Source of the DNA: Planctomycetota bacterium
Lineage (GTDB): Bacteria > Planctomycetota > MHYJ01 > JACQXL01
Assembly: GCA_016235865.1 (NCBI GenBank)
Contig: JACRIK010000026.1
Coordinates: forward strand, 1-64,000
Direction of reading: 5' to 3'
DNA: 64,000 bases
Part shown: positions 18,501-26,670 of the stretch, in pieces
Position numbering within the stretch: the first letter of the stretch is position 1
Layout: each line of letters begins with the position of its first letter
The notes under the pieces: generated by a model
Databases searched by the model: none
What the model saw: the letters and a program-made list of their open reading frames with translations, nothing else
Told to the model about the DNA's origin: nothing
Program-made: the position numbers and the translations under genes

Positions 18501-18598
18501 TGTATCTGGTTATAGGCGTTCAGGGCAATGCCCAGCAATACAATAATGGCGCAGATGACCAAGAGCGTTGCCAGCGTTACATTGCCGTGATTATTCAT
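15569..18598 (-). CDS. GspK-like pseudopilin with LamG-type domain
   Basis: The 1009-residue protein starts with a pilin-like N-terminus: a short MNNHGNVTLA stretch, then a hydrophobic helix. Next come an EF-hand-like Asp/Asn-rich loop near residue 60-80, a GspK-type region containing the INTAAKPVL motif, and a C-terminal concanavalin/LamG-like domain. The LamG part is interrupted by a segment with CPAC and CRHCAGTG, a possible zinc knuckle. The ATG at 18598 is chosen because it places the hydrophobic helix at the N-terminus; it lies 5 bp after the ABC transporter stop. A larger relative is encoded at 33101-37180. Confidence 0.72.
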   Translation of the reverse strand: MNNHGNVTLATLLVICAIIVLLGIALNAYNQIQLELTHCHLDKIRAKMLAHQGLTNAFDELKTLNFDQITNKPRHNSSWYYYGEDLDNNGLLSRGEDQNNNRTLDVETCPLKDALKPSFTLTDRNGTPMFIRFANGARMGYSGELTKTYVDGNDIYTLKITDCHSQIYVNGDDDGTKQLLNNLGVILRISSDIPDEALGNYIFKKRNMKPSGRFTVKEELAGILPKPVYEKIRPYVTLYGQADNKVIKPPRRQMKEGTEIFSWKQITPDDLVCEERHPININTAAKPVLMAALANLEGIYLHQGLNDDEIASADDIKNVFSNTLEKPHGKVEPPGVSIGKLKAVNLRIPENTRLIENIAERIIEERTISPFLEWQAFNKFCDILIHEEFFGDISTPEGYELAQAKADLIKANVNPNTLLNKFNPDRIINRWLDKSDLVTYTTEFCFTPRGYFEVESEGMVLRPSISGEMFLEAGYLTRGVAKIYEIYNETNQSDFSKGRISKQPKEAGETLQTYPQPDINNLPNGCYEDGQIALANVENRAPDNKPIFALHFNKTLKASPSNGKSQPMEMEGNSLTTESLFNGGALYPDGVYSDSGGCPAYESEDNFVDGIANERVSGKKQFRGAVSFWLKPNYYQTSVKPRTIFSLNKATNNPPHPKYNYQPTQHIFSILAFPRAYPYKSDTDTLSYSLRTTPAGKFLWFWDFDESLGNQPQSYIFANSDPANDSHHRWIHIGIAWDTHPKTTRIAKHCPACIPKTGEANNSQEPAWLLKGYCRHCAGTGETSEVKVYPSDVYTFCINGDDAPSKYIGRQPELFPPEIIQQIDFASANSIRLGESIDSSFWNFSGDFTIDEVTIRLPDSVKSAEEQFKDEFANGRYYKNQGIFTSGPIIIKTGRGHAVTKTGPDYKTRIIPFWTAYYPSDWDEDSRNILIQLLNNSDEPISAIYDRQGPAIELSKGKNQDLTFKYKVVFDTQVNGHNKPLLESPFLDDITMIIFTNEPEIMEQFVIEN

Positions 18599-18602
18599 AT
18601 AG

Positions 18603-20474
18603 TTAATCTGTCGGTATTGATTGCAGGGTTCCGGACAGTCGGCTGTATAACCCGCCCCTTTTGGCCAATTCTTCGTGTTTTCCCTGCTCCACGATTCGGC
18701 CGTCTTCCAGGACGATAATCCGGTCCGCATGCTGGACCGTAGACAGCCGATGGGCGATGATAAAGGTGGTCCGGTTCTTCATCAGGTTATTGATGGCGGC
18801 CTGGACTATCTTCTCGCTGGTCGAATCAAGCGCCGAGGTGGCTTCATCCAGAAGCAGGATTTTAGGATTCTTTAGCAGGGCCCGGGCAATAGCCAGCCGT
18901 TGTCGCTCGCCGCCCGAGAGTTTCACGCCCCGTTCGCCGGTGACGGTGTCGTATCCCTGGGGCAATCCTTCGATAAAATCCGCAATATAGGCAGCCCGCG
19001 ACGCCTCTTTTATTTCCTCCAGGGTGGCTTCGGGCTTGCCGTAACTGATATTATTGCGGATGGTGTCGTTGAACAGGAAGGTTTCCTGGCTGACAATGGC
19101 AATCTGTTTTAATAGCGAACTCCGCCTGATTTTCTTCAGGTCAAATCCGTCTATCTCGATGCTGCCTTCAGTCGGGTCGTAAAAACGGCAGAGCAAATCC
19201 AGCAGGGTGGATTTACCAGATCCGGTCGGCCCGACAATGGCAATAGTTTCACCGGCCTGGACCGCCAGGTTGATGTTACTCAAGGCCGGCTTGCGGATGG
19301 TGTCGGACGAATCCTCATTATAGGTAAATGACATATTCTTAAAACTGATTTCCCGTTTGAAGTCGGATAACGTAATGGAGTCAGGCGCGTCTATGATATC
19401 AGGTTTTTGGTGCATCAGCTCAAACACCCGTTCCGCGCCTCCTAATGATTCCTGGAAAGCATTGTAGCCGCTGGTGAGCACCCTGATTGGTTTAAGGAAA
19501 GTCATCAGGTAAATACAGAAAGTAATCGCCAACGGGATGTCTAATTGACCGTGTTTTATGAGATAGACCGCGCCTAAAACAACGAACAAAACTATTACGG
19601 TTCCAATAATTTCTATCAAACTCAGACCCAGTGCCTTGGCCCGGACGATGCCCATTGATTTCATGAGGAATGATTTGTTTTCTTTCTCCAGTTCCCTGAT
19701 TTCCGCGTGTTCCATCTGGAATGATTTGACAATCCGGACGCCCGAGAACATCTGGTGGATCGATTCGGTCACGTCGCCTAATTTGACCAGGCTGGTCTTG
19801 CGCGCCTTTCTGATGCGTTTGCCCAATAATAATATCGGTATCGCCAGGATCGGCATTAAAACAATTACCATTAGCGTCAGCTGCCAATCCAGCATAAACA
19901 TAAAGGCAAAGCCCATCAGTACCATTAAGGGTTGCCTGATGATGTCGCCAAACAGGAAACTGATAGAGTTTTGGATGATACCGATATCATTGGTCAGACG
20001 CGATAGCAGGTCGCCGGTCTTTTTCTCATTGAAGAAGCGCAGAGACATGGTCAGCAGATGGGCGCACAGCCGGTTGCGGATATCAACGATTATTTTCAGC
20101 GAGACCAGTCCTTGCAAATAATCGGTTATATAGTTTAACAGTGCCGTGATAAAACTCAAAACCAGGATAATCCACCCGATATTAATCAGTGATTGTCTGA
20201 TAGTGTCGCCTTCAACCCATCTTTCTATCGGGACCATTATTTTTCGGCCTAATTCTCCGCCGACACTGGGAATCTGGTTGAGAGGGGTGCTTAAGTTATG
20301 AGCGCCGGTTAATGTTTCGCAGTATTTTGTTAATGGCTGTACGAAGACTATTCTGCTCTGAAAAACAAAGGTATAAACAGAGTTTAATGCGATAATTAGC
20401 ACGATTAAGCCCAGATAGCGTCGGGCATATTGGAATAACTGTGATGCCAGATGCACAAATGAGGACGATTTCAT
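18603..20474 (-). CDS. MsbA-like ABC exporter (fused permease and ATPase)
   Basis: The 623-residue half-transporter has about six membrane segments in residues 20-320 and an ATPase domain after about 370. Walker A is GPTGSGKST, the signature is LSGGERQRLAIARAL, Walker B is ILLLDEATSAL, and the switch His is in IAHRLSTV. It probably flips lipids or lipid A precursors across the inner membrane as a homodimer, but drug or peptide export is possible. The ATG at 20474 is preferred over an upstream TTG. It leads the minus-strand block that includes the GspK-like gene. Confidence 0.85.
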   Translation of the reverse strand: MKSSSFVHLASQLFQYARRYLGLIVLIIALNSVYTFVFQSRIVFVQPLTKYCETLTGAHNLSTPLNQIPSVGGELGRKIMVPIERWVEGDTIRQSLINIGWIILVLSFITALLNYITDYLQGLVSLKIIVDIRNRLCAHLLTMSLRFFNEKKTGDLLSRLTNDIGIIQNSISFLFGDIIRQPLMVLMGFAFMFMLDWQLTLMVIVLMPILAIPILLLGKRIRKARKTSLVKLGDVTESIHQMFSGVRIVKSFQMEHAEIRELEKENKSFLMKSMGIVRAKALGLSLIEIIGTVIVLFVVLGAVYLIKHGQLDIPLAITFCIYLMTFLKPIRVLTSGYNAFQESLGGAERVFELMHQKPDIIDAPDSITLSDFKREISFKNMSFTYNEDSSDTIRKPALSNINLAVQAGETIAIVGPTGSGKSTLLDLLCRFYDPTEGSIEIDGFDLKKIRRSSLLKQIAIVSQETFLFNDTIRNNISYGKPEATLEEIKEASRAAYIADFIEGLPQGYDTVTGERGVKLSGGERQRLAIARALLKNPKILLLDEATSALDSTSEKIVQAAINNLMKNRTTFIIAHRLSTVQHADRIIVLEDGRIVEQGKHEELAKRGGLYSRLSGTLQSIPTD

Positions 20475-20593
20475 AATAGGGCTTAATTTACCAGTTAGAT
20501 TGATAAAGTCAAGCAAATCTTTACACGCATTGAAGATATGTTAAAATCCATAATTAAGTGAGCCGGCAGGCTACTTTATTCGTTTATATATAC

Positions 20594-21481
20594 ATGAAAT
20601 ACATCGTTATTCCTACGGAACTTTCATTGATAAGAATCCCGGTAGTGGTTGCTACGCTTTTTCTGGTGCTGGCCTTGTGGGGACTAACTTTAAACAGCGA
20701 GCCCGCAAAGCCGGTTGACCTGCCGGATAAGCCGGCAAATGCCAAAGGCAGTGAAACGCCAACGCCGGCCATACCCGAATCGCAGGTAATCACTATGTCC
20801 CAGGGAGAAAAGGTTTATTACAAGTCTGGCCTGGTGGAGAAGATAGAGATTGAGGGCGCCATCGCCAATCCGACCATGCCCCTGGAATTCGTGGCCTGCG
20901 CAGACGGTGGCAAGGCCTACGAATCGCTGGTGGTGCTTAAATGCAAGCCCTGGAATGTCCAACTGGCCTTGATTTTGGCCGGCCTTAAGGAAGGCGGCGG
21001 CCCGAAATCTTTCGGCGATGCCGCAAAACCCACCGGCGACTTGGTGCTGGTCTTTATTGCCTGGGAAAAGGATGGCAAGGCCGTCTCTTACCGTGTGGAG
21101 GACCTGCTGATTGACAGCGGCACCAAAAAGACCCTGGATTTGGTGGGCTGGTCATTCAGCGGTTCTATGTTTGTGGACGAGATGGATTACGATACCGGCA
21201 AACCCACCGGCAAGAAGATATACCTGGCTGATATCGAGAAGAATATCATCGCGGCCTGGCACGACCCGGCGGCAATCCTTAATATCCCCACCCAGGGTAA
21301 TCTCTACCTGCCTTACAAGGAACTCCTGCCGTCGGCCGGCACAAAGATTGTGATGACCATCCGGCCGCCGAATCCCAAGGAGCTGGAGGAACTCAAGAAG
21401 GTCAATGCCCAGGTGACGGAGAGAGAGAAGAAACTCAAAGAAGAACAGGACAAGAAGGAAAAGCAGGAAGACCGTAAATAA
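20594..21481 (+). CDS. YdjY-like domain protein, membrane-anchored
   Basis: The 295-residue protein has one N-terminal membrane helix, a Pro/Ala-rich linker and a domain matching the YdjY type (FVACADGGKAYESLVVL near residue 110, then a segment starting KPWNVQLALILAGL). A charged Lys/Glu-rich helix closes it. The domain's function is not established. The ATG at 20594 gives a signal-anchor; a GTG at 20558 is an alternative. It is probably transcribed divergently from the ABC transporter. Confidence 0.65.
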   Translation: MKYIVIPTELSLIRIPVVVATLFLVLALWGLTLNSEPAKPVDLPDKPANAKGSETPTPAIPESQVITMSQGEKVYYKSGLVEKIEIEGAIANPTMPLEFVACADGGKAYESLVVLKCKPWNVQLALILAGLKEGGGPKSFGDAAKPTGDLVLVFIAWEKDGKAVSYRVEDLLIDSGTKKTLDLVGWSFSGSMFVDEMDYDTGKPTGKKIYLADIEKNIIAAWHDPAAILNIPTQGNLYLPYKELLPSAGTKIVMTIRPPNPKELEELKKVNAQVTEREKKLKEEQDKKEKQEDRK

Positions 21482-21495
21482 ATTAACTCGAATGT

Positions 21496-21565
21496 GTCAT
21501 TCCTGCGAAAGCAGGAATCCAGAGCCGTTGGAAATTACTGGATTCCGTGTCAAGCACGGAATGAC
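21496..21565. repeat. Paired-hairpin repeat, family A, copy 2
   Basis: GTCATTCC at the left, GGAATGAC at the right, and inner GGAATCCAG and CTGGATTCC. The right hairpin (ATTCCGTGTCAAGCACGGAAT) is the mirror of the left hairpin of copy 1, so the element occurs in both orientations. Confidence 0.85.
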
Positions 21566-21598
21566 AGATTGCGTGTTTCGTAATGTTCAGTAAGTTAT

Positions 21599-22618
21599 AT
21601 GAATAGCCAGTCATTTAATTTCCTTAAAAGAATCAGCCGGCATCTCTGGCGCCTGGTTATTATTGATAATTCATTCAAGGCCGGTTCTTATCTGTTGGTT
21701 GTTTCGGCGGTTCTCCTCCTGGCGGCCCGGGTCTTTGGCATTTCATTCCTGTCCGAATCATATCTGTTATTCCTGAGCCCGGTGATTGGTCTGCTTATCG
21801 GCGCGGCCATCGGGTTGTTTAACAAGCCCTCAATGGCTGATGTGGCCTTAGTGGTTGACCGCAAATCCGGCTCCGATAATTTTTTCTCCACGGCCTATGA
21901 GTGTTCAATCAAATCATCCCCTAATCCGGTGGAGGACGCGCTGGCAAAGGATATAACCGGGCCGGCCGGCAAAGCGGCCCGGGATTTCGCATTCAGGTAT
22001 AACCGGCGCTATTTTTACCTGTTCCTGATATTATCAGGGATGATGCTGATTATCTGGTTCACGCCTGTAACGCAGCGAAATCCCGATGTCCATCGGGGCG
22101 TAGCCGCTTCGGTGTTTGAATCAGATATCATCACCATTTCACAGGGTCTGTCCGGGATCAAGCAGAACCAGGCAAATCCGCAGGAGATAACGGAAATCAT
22201 CCGGCAAGTTGAGGCATTGATACAGAAAATCAGAGACAACCGGCCGGATAAGACCTTGGTTCTGGAAACCATAGACGGTTTTATCCGGAAATTATCAGAT
22301 GCGCCAGCGTCGCCTGCAGAATCAGCTAAGTTGCAATCCCTGCTGTCCCAGTTAAAGTCGCTTGTTGGGGGCAGTGTAGCTGTTTCGCCTGGCGCTCAGC
22401 AGGATGGCACCGGCAGGGAAGACGGATTTTCCGTGTATCAGCCGCAGCCGCGCTCGGCCACGCCTCAAACAGGCCCGGCGCCGGAAAAATATCTTGATAA
22501 AAAAGTGGAAATCAGCGTTGGTATTGTGGTAAAATCCAGAGAGGAAGCCATAAATAATCCTTATCTGCCCGGGGAGTATAAGGAGATTGTTAAGAAGTAT
22601 TTTGAACAACGGGATTGA
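21599..22618 (+). CDS. Membrane protein of unknown function
   Basis: The 339-residue protein has two adjacent membrane helices near residues 25-75, a cytoplasmic stretch containing KPSMADVALVVDRKSG, a third helix near 140-158 and a long soluble tail with a coiled helix. The arrangement resembles uncharacterised envelope proteins of planctomycetes; that is recollection. A TCCCGATGTCCATCGGGG palindrome at 22081 lies inside the reading frame and stays open. No enzyme motif is visible. Confidence 0.6.
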   Translation: MNSQSFNFLKRISRHLWRLVIIDNSFKAGSYLLVVSAVLLLAARVFGISFLSESYLLFLSPVIGLLIGAAIGLFNKPSMADVALVVDRKSGSDNFFSTAYECSIKSSPNPVEDALAKDITGPAGKAARDFAFRYNRRYFYLFLILSGMMLIIWFTPVTQRNPDVHRGVAASVFESDIITISQGLSGIKQNQANPQEITEIIRQVEALIQKIRDNRPDKTLVLETIDGFIRKLSDAPASPAESAKLQSLLSQLKSLVGGSVAVSPGAQQDGTGREDGFSVYQPQPRSATPQTGPAPEKYLDKKVEISVGIVVKSREEAINNPYLPGEYKEIVKKYFEQRD

Positions 22619-22650
22619 ACGGATTTAATTTAAACTGTACCTCTAAATGC

Positions 22651-22708
22651 GTCATACCTGCGAAAGCAGGTATCCAGGATTCTGGATTCCCGCCTGCGCG
22701 GGAATGAC
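22651..22708. repeat. Paired-hairpin repeat, family A, copy 3
   Basis: The left hairpin is GTCATACC...GGTATCC and the right is GGATTCC...GGAATGAC. An open frame enters from the repeat and would add the false N-terminus SRYPGFWIPACAGMT to the next protein; the true start is 22743. Confidence 0.85.
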
Positions 22709-22742
22709 AGAGAGGGTGAACAATTTAGCAAGGAGTGATAAT

Positions 22743-24095
22743 ATGAGAAACAATATCTTGTTGGTCGGCCTATTGATTGTAGTTGCCGGGGTGATTGTGG
22801 CGCTTTCGTTCATTATGACGCCTATGCCCAAGGACGCCAATGTCCAAAAGCCGGCTGAAGGCCAGGCCCAGGTTACGCCGCCAACTAGTGGCGCCGAAGC
22901 GCCATGGCGCCCTGATGGCGCTCACCAGCCCATACCGCCTCCGGTATCGCCGACGGCCGTAGTGGCGCCTCCGTTACCGACGGAAAGTGTTAGTGTAGTC
23001 AAATCGGAATTGGAGCAGGCATTTGACCGGGGACTGAGTTGGCTGATGTCCAAACAACTGCCTTCGGGCGCGTTCCCGGATTTAGCTAATAAAGATGACG
23101 TGGCGTTTACCTCGATGGCGTTGATTATCCTCGGCGACGCGCCTGAGCCAACCCGGCTGAAATATAAGGACGCCATTGATAAGGCGCTGGCTTACCTGTT
23201 AAAGAACGCCCAGGCCACTGGCGCTATTATGGATACCGGCAAGGTCCCGTCCTTTGATATCTACAAAACCTCGCTGGCCATCGTGGCCTTCAAGGCCATC
23301 CTGCCGGCCCGGTCACAGGACGAACAAAAGAAGATAGAAGCGGTTATTACCATTGCCATGGCCTATCTCCAGAAATCGCAATACGGCCCGGAATCGTCCG
23401 ACAAGGACATGGGCGGCTGGGGCTATCAGGAAAAGGGCACGGAAAAGACGCCTAATCCAAATCTCTCGACCACTTCCTACGTGGTTGACGCGCTCTACAA
23501 GGCCGGTCTGGCCAAGGACAGCGAGACCTATAAGCGGGCCGTGGATTTCCTGATGAAACTCCAGGACAGCACCGAGCATAACACCGGACGCATTACCGGC
23601 AACAGCGGCGGATTCGTCTATTCACCGACCGAAAGCAAGGCCGGTGAAACCACCACCGCGGATGGCCAGAAGATGTTGAAACCCTACGGCAGTATGACCT
23701 ATGCCGGTCTGTTGAGTTTTATCTATGCCTATGTGGACAAGAACGACCCGCGGGTCCAGTCCGCCTACAACTGGATTCGGGCGAATTATACGCTGGAAGA
23801 AAACCCTGGCTTGAGAACCGATGCCGCGCCCAATCTGGGCAAGCAGGGCTTGTTCTATTATTATCACACCTTTGCCAAGGCCCTGAGCGCCTACGGCGAA
23901 AAGAGTATCACTACTACTGATAATACGCAACACCTCTGGGCCAATGAACTGGTGGCCAAACTGGCGGCCATCCAGAAACCGGACGGCTCCTGGTCCAACG
24001 AGGTCTCCAGATGGTGGGAGGACCTGCCCATTTTGGCAACATCGTATTCCCTGATGTCGCTCAACCTCTGCCGTAAATCGGTTTACCCTGAGTAG
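22743..24095 (+). CDS. Squalene-cyclase/prenyltransferase-repeat protein
   Basis: The 450-residue protein has an N-terminal membrane anchor, a Pro-rich linker to about residue 80, and an alpha-alpha barrel-like domain with terpene-cyclase repeats (KDVAFTSMALIIL, LSTTSYVVDAL, YGSMTYAGLLS, QKPDGSWSNE). The catalytic DXDD motif of hopene cyclases is not seen, so it is probably not a cyclase. AAGGAG seven bases upstream fixes the ATG at 22743. It may form an envelope unit with the two preceding genes. Confidence 0.75.
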   Translation: MRNNILLVGLLIVVAGVIVALSFIMTPMPKDANVQKPAEGQAQVTPPTSGAEAPWRPDGAHQPIPPPVSPTAVVAPPLPTESVSVVKSELEQAFDRGLSWLMSKQLPSGAFPDLANKDDVAFTSMALIILGDAPEPTRLKYKDAIDKALAYLLKNAQATGAIMDTGKVPSFDIYKTSLAIVAFKAILPARSQDEQKKIEAVITIAMAYLQKSQYGPESSDKDMGGWGYQEKGTEKTPNPNLSTTSYVVDALYKAGLAKDSETYKRAVDFLMKLQDSTEHNTGRITGNSGGFVYSPTESKAGETTTADGQKMLKPYGSMTYAGLLSFIYAYVDKNDPRVQSAYNWIRANYTLEENPGLRTDAAPNLGKQGLFYYYHTFAKALSAYGEKSITTTDNTQHLWANELVAKLAAIQKPDGSWSNEVSRWWEDLPILATSYSLMSLNLCRKSVYPE

Positions 24096-24175
24096 AACAC
24101 GAAGGGTGGAGTAAGGGCGGGTCGGGCGGCTTGCCCAGCACATTCCTTTTGTGTTGGGGGGCGGGGGTATATAAG

Positions 24176-24697
24176 ATGATAAAATATTTAGTATTAATTG
24201 TTGTTTTCTGTATTTTGCTAATCGGTTGTTCGTATTATAAGCCGATTACTGCCGGAATGACAACTAACAGTATTATTAAGGAACGGGGTCAACCTGATTA
24301 TAAAAAGATAGTATTGGATTATGAGATTTGGTTGTATAAAATTCGTGAGCCTGATTTAAAGCATGATGGTCTGAATGATGCTTGTTTGATTAAATCTGAT
24401 AAAGTAGTCATTAGCAGAAGCCTTAGCTATGGCTTGCAAGGACTTAAGGATCTACTTGATGGGTGGGTATTGCATACTTCTGAAGCGGACCTGCGCAAAG
24501 ATTTAGATTGCATACATGCTGGAAAAATCCGTAGGGGGATGAATTCTACAGCGGTTTTACTTAGTTTAGGACAACCGAAAGAGATTGGCAATTGGCATTC
24601 TGTAGGATTCTCCTTTTTATACGTAGACAAGAACGTAGATTTTGACGAGGCCGGTAAAGTAGATAATGTTAGTGATAGCAGTATTTTAATACATTAA
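24176..24697 (+). CDS. Lipoprotein with two BamE/SmpA-like motifs
   Basis: The 173-residue protein has a signal peptide with lipobox LIGC (Cys18). It carries two copies of the BamE-type turn: ITAGMTTNSIIKERGQPDY near residue 24 and IRRGMNSTAVLLSLGQP near 120. In BamE-like folds this GM...xLGxP turn joins the helices to the sheet. A role in outer-membrane assembly or lipoprotein interaction is possible. The gene is clearly AT-richer than the genes around it, which suggests transfer. ATG 24176 is chosen to place the signal peptide. Confidence 0.6.
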   Translation: MIKYLVLIVVFCILLIGCSYYKPITAGMTTNSIIKERGQPDYKKIVLDYEIWLYKIREPDLKHDGLNDACLIKSDKVVISRSLSYGLQGLKDLLDGWVLHTSEADLRKDLDCIHAGKIRRGMNSTAVLLSLGQPKEIGNWHSVGFSFLYVDKNVDFDEAGKVDNVSDSSILIH

Positions 24698-24807
24698 ATT
24701 CTGGTGACTTATACTAATTTTTTCGGGCCGGGCGGGTGGACGGCCGGTGGCTGGGGGAAGGTTTTTGGAGTGTCCACGGATGTTCCGGGGACATATCCAG
24801 AAGATTC

Positions 24808-24867
24808 GGAGTTCGGGGGACATCTTACTGAATTATGGAGTTCGGGGGACATCTTACTGAATTATGG
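24808..24867. repeat. 29-bp tandem duplication with GGGGGACATC motif
   Basis: GGAGTTCGGGGGACATCTTA and the following nine bases occur twice in a row (24808-24836, 24837-24865). A related CCGGGGACATATCC lies just upstream at 24785. I see no gene in 24698-24982. Confidence 0.8.
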
Positions 24868-24982
24868 CGCTTATGGGCAGGCCCGCCTGCGGTAGGCCGG
24901 GGGCGGGGAACGGTTCACTCATGCTATTTTTGTGAAAGGGGCTTCATTACCGGCATCTTAGGCCGTCATCATTACCGGAGAT

Positions 24983-25180
24983 AAATGTCAGGACTATTAC
25001 TGACGAATGTCATCACCTGCATTGATGGATGTCGTCACCTGCATTGATGGATGTCATTACCTGTATTGATGAATGTCGTCACTTGCATTGACGAATGTCA
25101 TTGCCTGCATTGACGAATGTCATCGCCTGCATTGATGAATGTCATCGCCTGCATTAATGAATATTAGGACTGCTACTGAT
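24983..25180. repeat. Tandem array 1: nine units of 22 bp
   Basis: Nine contiguous 22-bp units fill the interval without insertions or deletions. The seven central units follow GAATGTCATC-ACCTGCATTGAT. The first and last units share a different core (AGGACTATTACTGA / AGGACTGCTACTGA). There are no spacers, so it is not a CRISPR. The units contain TGA, so it is not coding. It ends about 260 bp before a transposase-type HTH gene. The region 25181-25439 holds short palindromes such as TAGGGTATCCCTA but no gene. Confidence 0.9.
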
Positions 25181-25439
25181 GAAGCATAATACCGGCGCTA
25201 TCGGATGCCCAGACCAGCCGAGAGGAATGACTATTCTGGCAGGGCGGGTGGTATACTCCACCATTAGATAGGGTATCCCTACCCCCTAACCTGTATTTTT
25301 GGGGCAGAAATCGCCTTTTTTGGACAGGCCAATCGGGAATTTCGCATGGTTTTTTGCCGTATAAGGTTGACTTTTAGGCGGAAAGTGGAAAAATAAGTTG
25401 ACAATTACGATTTCTAATCGACTGAATGAAAGGGCATCA

Positions 25440-25883
25440 ATGCCTAAAAAACACCTTTTTATAACCCTAAGCCCATCAGAATTAATCGCACTGGAAGATT
25501 TTATGCGGCTGATGGCTTTCCAGCATAAATACCGGGCGCGGCTGCGCGGCAATGCGATTTGGATGTCTTCCCAACAGCATAAAACCGTGGAGCAGATTGC
25601 CAAATCACTCAACAAATCCAAGCGGACTATTTATTCGTGGTTTAAACAATACATGGAAAAACGGATTGACGGGTTAAAGGACGACGATTCCAAATTGACC
25701 CCGGAACAAATCAGCCGGATGATGGAAATCAGTTACCGGTCAAAACCGCTCAAACACGGTCGGGAGCGTAAGATAAGATGGAGTTATCGTAAGATTGCCA
25801 AATGGGTCAAGGAACAATGGGGCATCACTATTTCGCACGAACGGCTTAGGCAGATTATCAGGAAGAGATTATTGAATATATAA
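25440..25883 (+). CDS. Stand-alone HTH protein related to IS630-type transposase N-terminus
   Basis: The 147 residues carry two consecutive helix-turn-helix regions: QHKTVEQIAKSLNKSKRTIY near residue 45-65, and a winged part near 110-140 with WGITISHERLRQII. This matches the DNA-binding half of IS630/Tc1-like transposases. No DDE catalytic domain follows; the frame stops and a convergent gene begins 2 bp later. It is either a truncated transposase or a domesticated DNA-binding protein. AAGGG upstream supports the ATG at 25440. Confidence 0.7.
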   Translation: MPKKHLFITLSPSELIALEDFMRLMAFQHKYRARLRGNAIWMSSQQHKTVEQIAKSLNKSKRTIYSWFKQYMEKRIDGLKDDDSKLTPEQISRMMEISYRSKPLKHGRERKIRWSYRKIAKWVKEQWGITISHERLRQIIRKRLLNI

Positions 25884-25884
25884 T

Positions 25885-26553
25885 TTAACTCACATCTTCT
25901 ATAGTATGCGGTAACTCGCCAAGTGGACACTGCTCACACAGCGGCTTGGTCTTTTTGCAATAGGTCTTGCCTAATCGCACTATCAGGGCATGATATTCAT
26001 TAAATAGTTTGGCGTCCCGGGGCAGGGCGTCCTCAAACAGGGCTTTCAATTCGTCATATCCGGTCTCTTCCGATATCATCCGGTGCCTTAAGCATATCCG
26101 GTAGGTATAGGCATCGCAGACAAAGGTGGGCTGGCCCGCGGCATATAACACGATAGAATCAGCCGTTTCCGGGCCGATGCCCTTGACGCTGAGCAGGGCT
26201 TCCCTTAAGGTGGATGTTTCTTTGTCAAAGAGTATGTTCAGGTCGCCTTCGTAGTTTTCAAACAGCCAGTTGATGAAACTCTTCAGGCGCTTGGCCTTGA
26301 TATTAAAATAGCCGGAGGGTTTTATCAATTCGGCCAGGCGGGGCAGGGGGCATTTGTGCAAACCCTCAGCAGAAAGCAGTCCGGCTGATTTCAGGTTATT
26401 AATGGCCTTTTCCACGTTGGACCAGTTGGTGTTTTGGGTGAGAATCGCGCCGATAACCACCTCAAATGGCGTCTCACCTGGCCACCAGTGCTGTTTGCCG
26501 AAGTGAGCCAGTAATTTGTCGTAGATTTCTTTCAGTGTCTTGGCAGTTGGCAT
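25885..26553 (-). CDS. Endonuclease III-related DNA glycosylase
   Basis: The 222-residue protein has the HhH-GPD fold: a helix-hairpin-helix at LLSVKGIGPETADS (residues 121-133) and the catalytic Asp at D147 (CDAYT). The position of the lyase Lys of EndoIII is Glu129, so it should be a monofunctional glycosylase, as in the COG2231/MagIII-like branch. C199, C206 and C209 follow the C-x6-C-x2-C pattern, but the fourth cluster Cys is Pro215, so a normal 4Fe-4S cluster is doubtful. Substrate is unknown, perhaps alkylated purine. Confidence 0.82.
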   Translation of the reverse strand: MPTAKTLKEIYDKLLAHFGKQHWWPGETPFEVVIGAILTQNTNWSNVEKAINNLKSAGLLSAEGLHKCPLPRLAELIKPSGYFNIKAKRLKSFINWLFENYEGDLNILFDKETSTLREALLSVKGIGPETADSIVLYAAGQPTFVCDAYTYRICLRHRMISEETGYDELKALFEDALPRDAKLFNEYHALIVRLGKTYCKKTKPLCEQCPLGELPHTIEDVS

Positions 26554-26561
26554 TGTTTGGT

Positions 26562-26662
26562 AAGTTGATAAGATGATAAGTAAATAAGTTGATAAGAAGA
26601 TGCCGAAACGAGTTCGGCATGACCGGGTGCACTTATCAACCTATCATCTTATTTACTTATCA
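26562..26662. repeat. Large inverted repeat (GATAAG-rich stem)
   Basis: AAGTTGATAAGATGATAAG on the left pairs with CTTATCATC/CTTATCAACC-type sequence on the right. A smaller hairpin GATGCCGAAAC...GTTCGGCATGA sits in the middle. It fills the gap between two minus-strand genes and may terminate the upstream one. Confidence 0.65.
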
Positions 26663-26670
26663 GCTGTTTT

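Noticed and set aside
22647-22742. N-terminal extension of the cyclase-repeat protein
   Set aside because: It is translated from a family A hairpin repeat; AAGGAG directly precedes the ATG at 22743.
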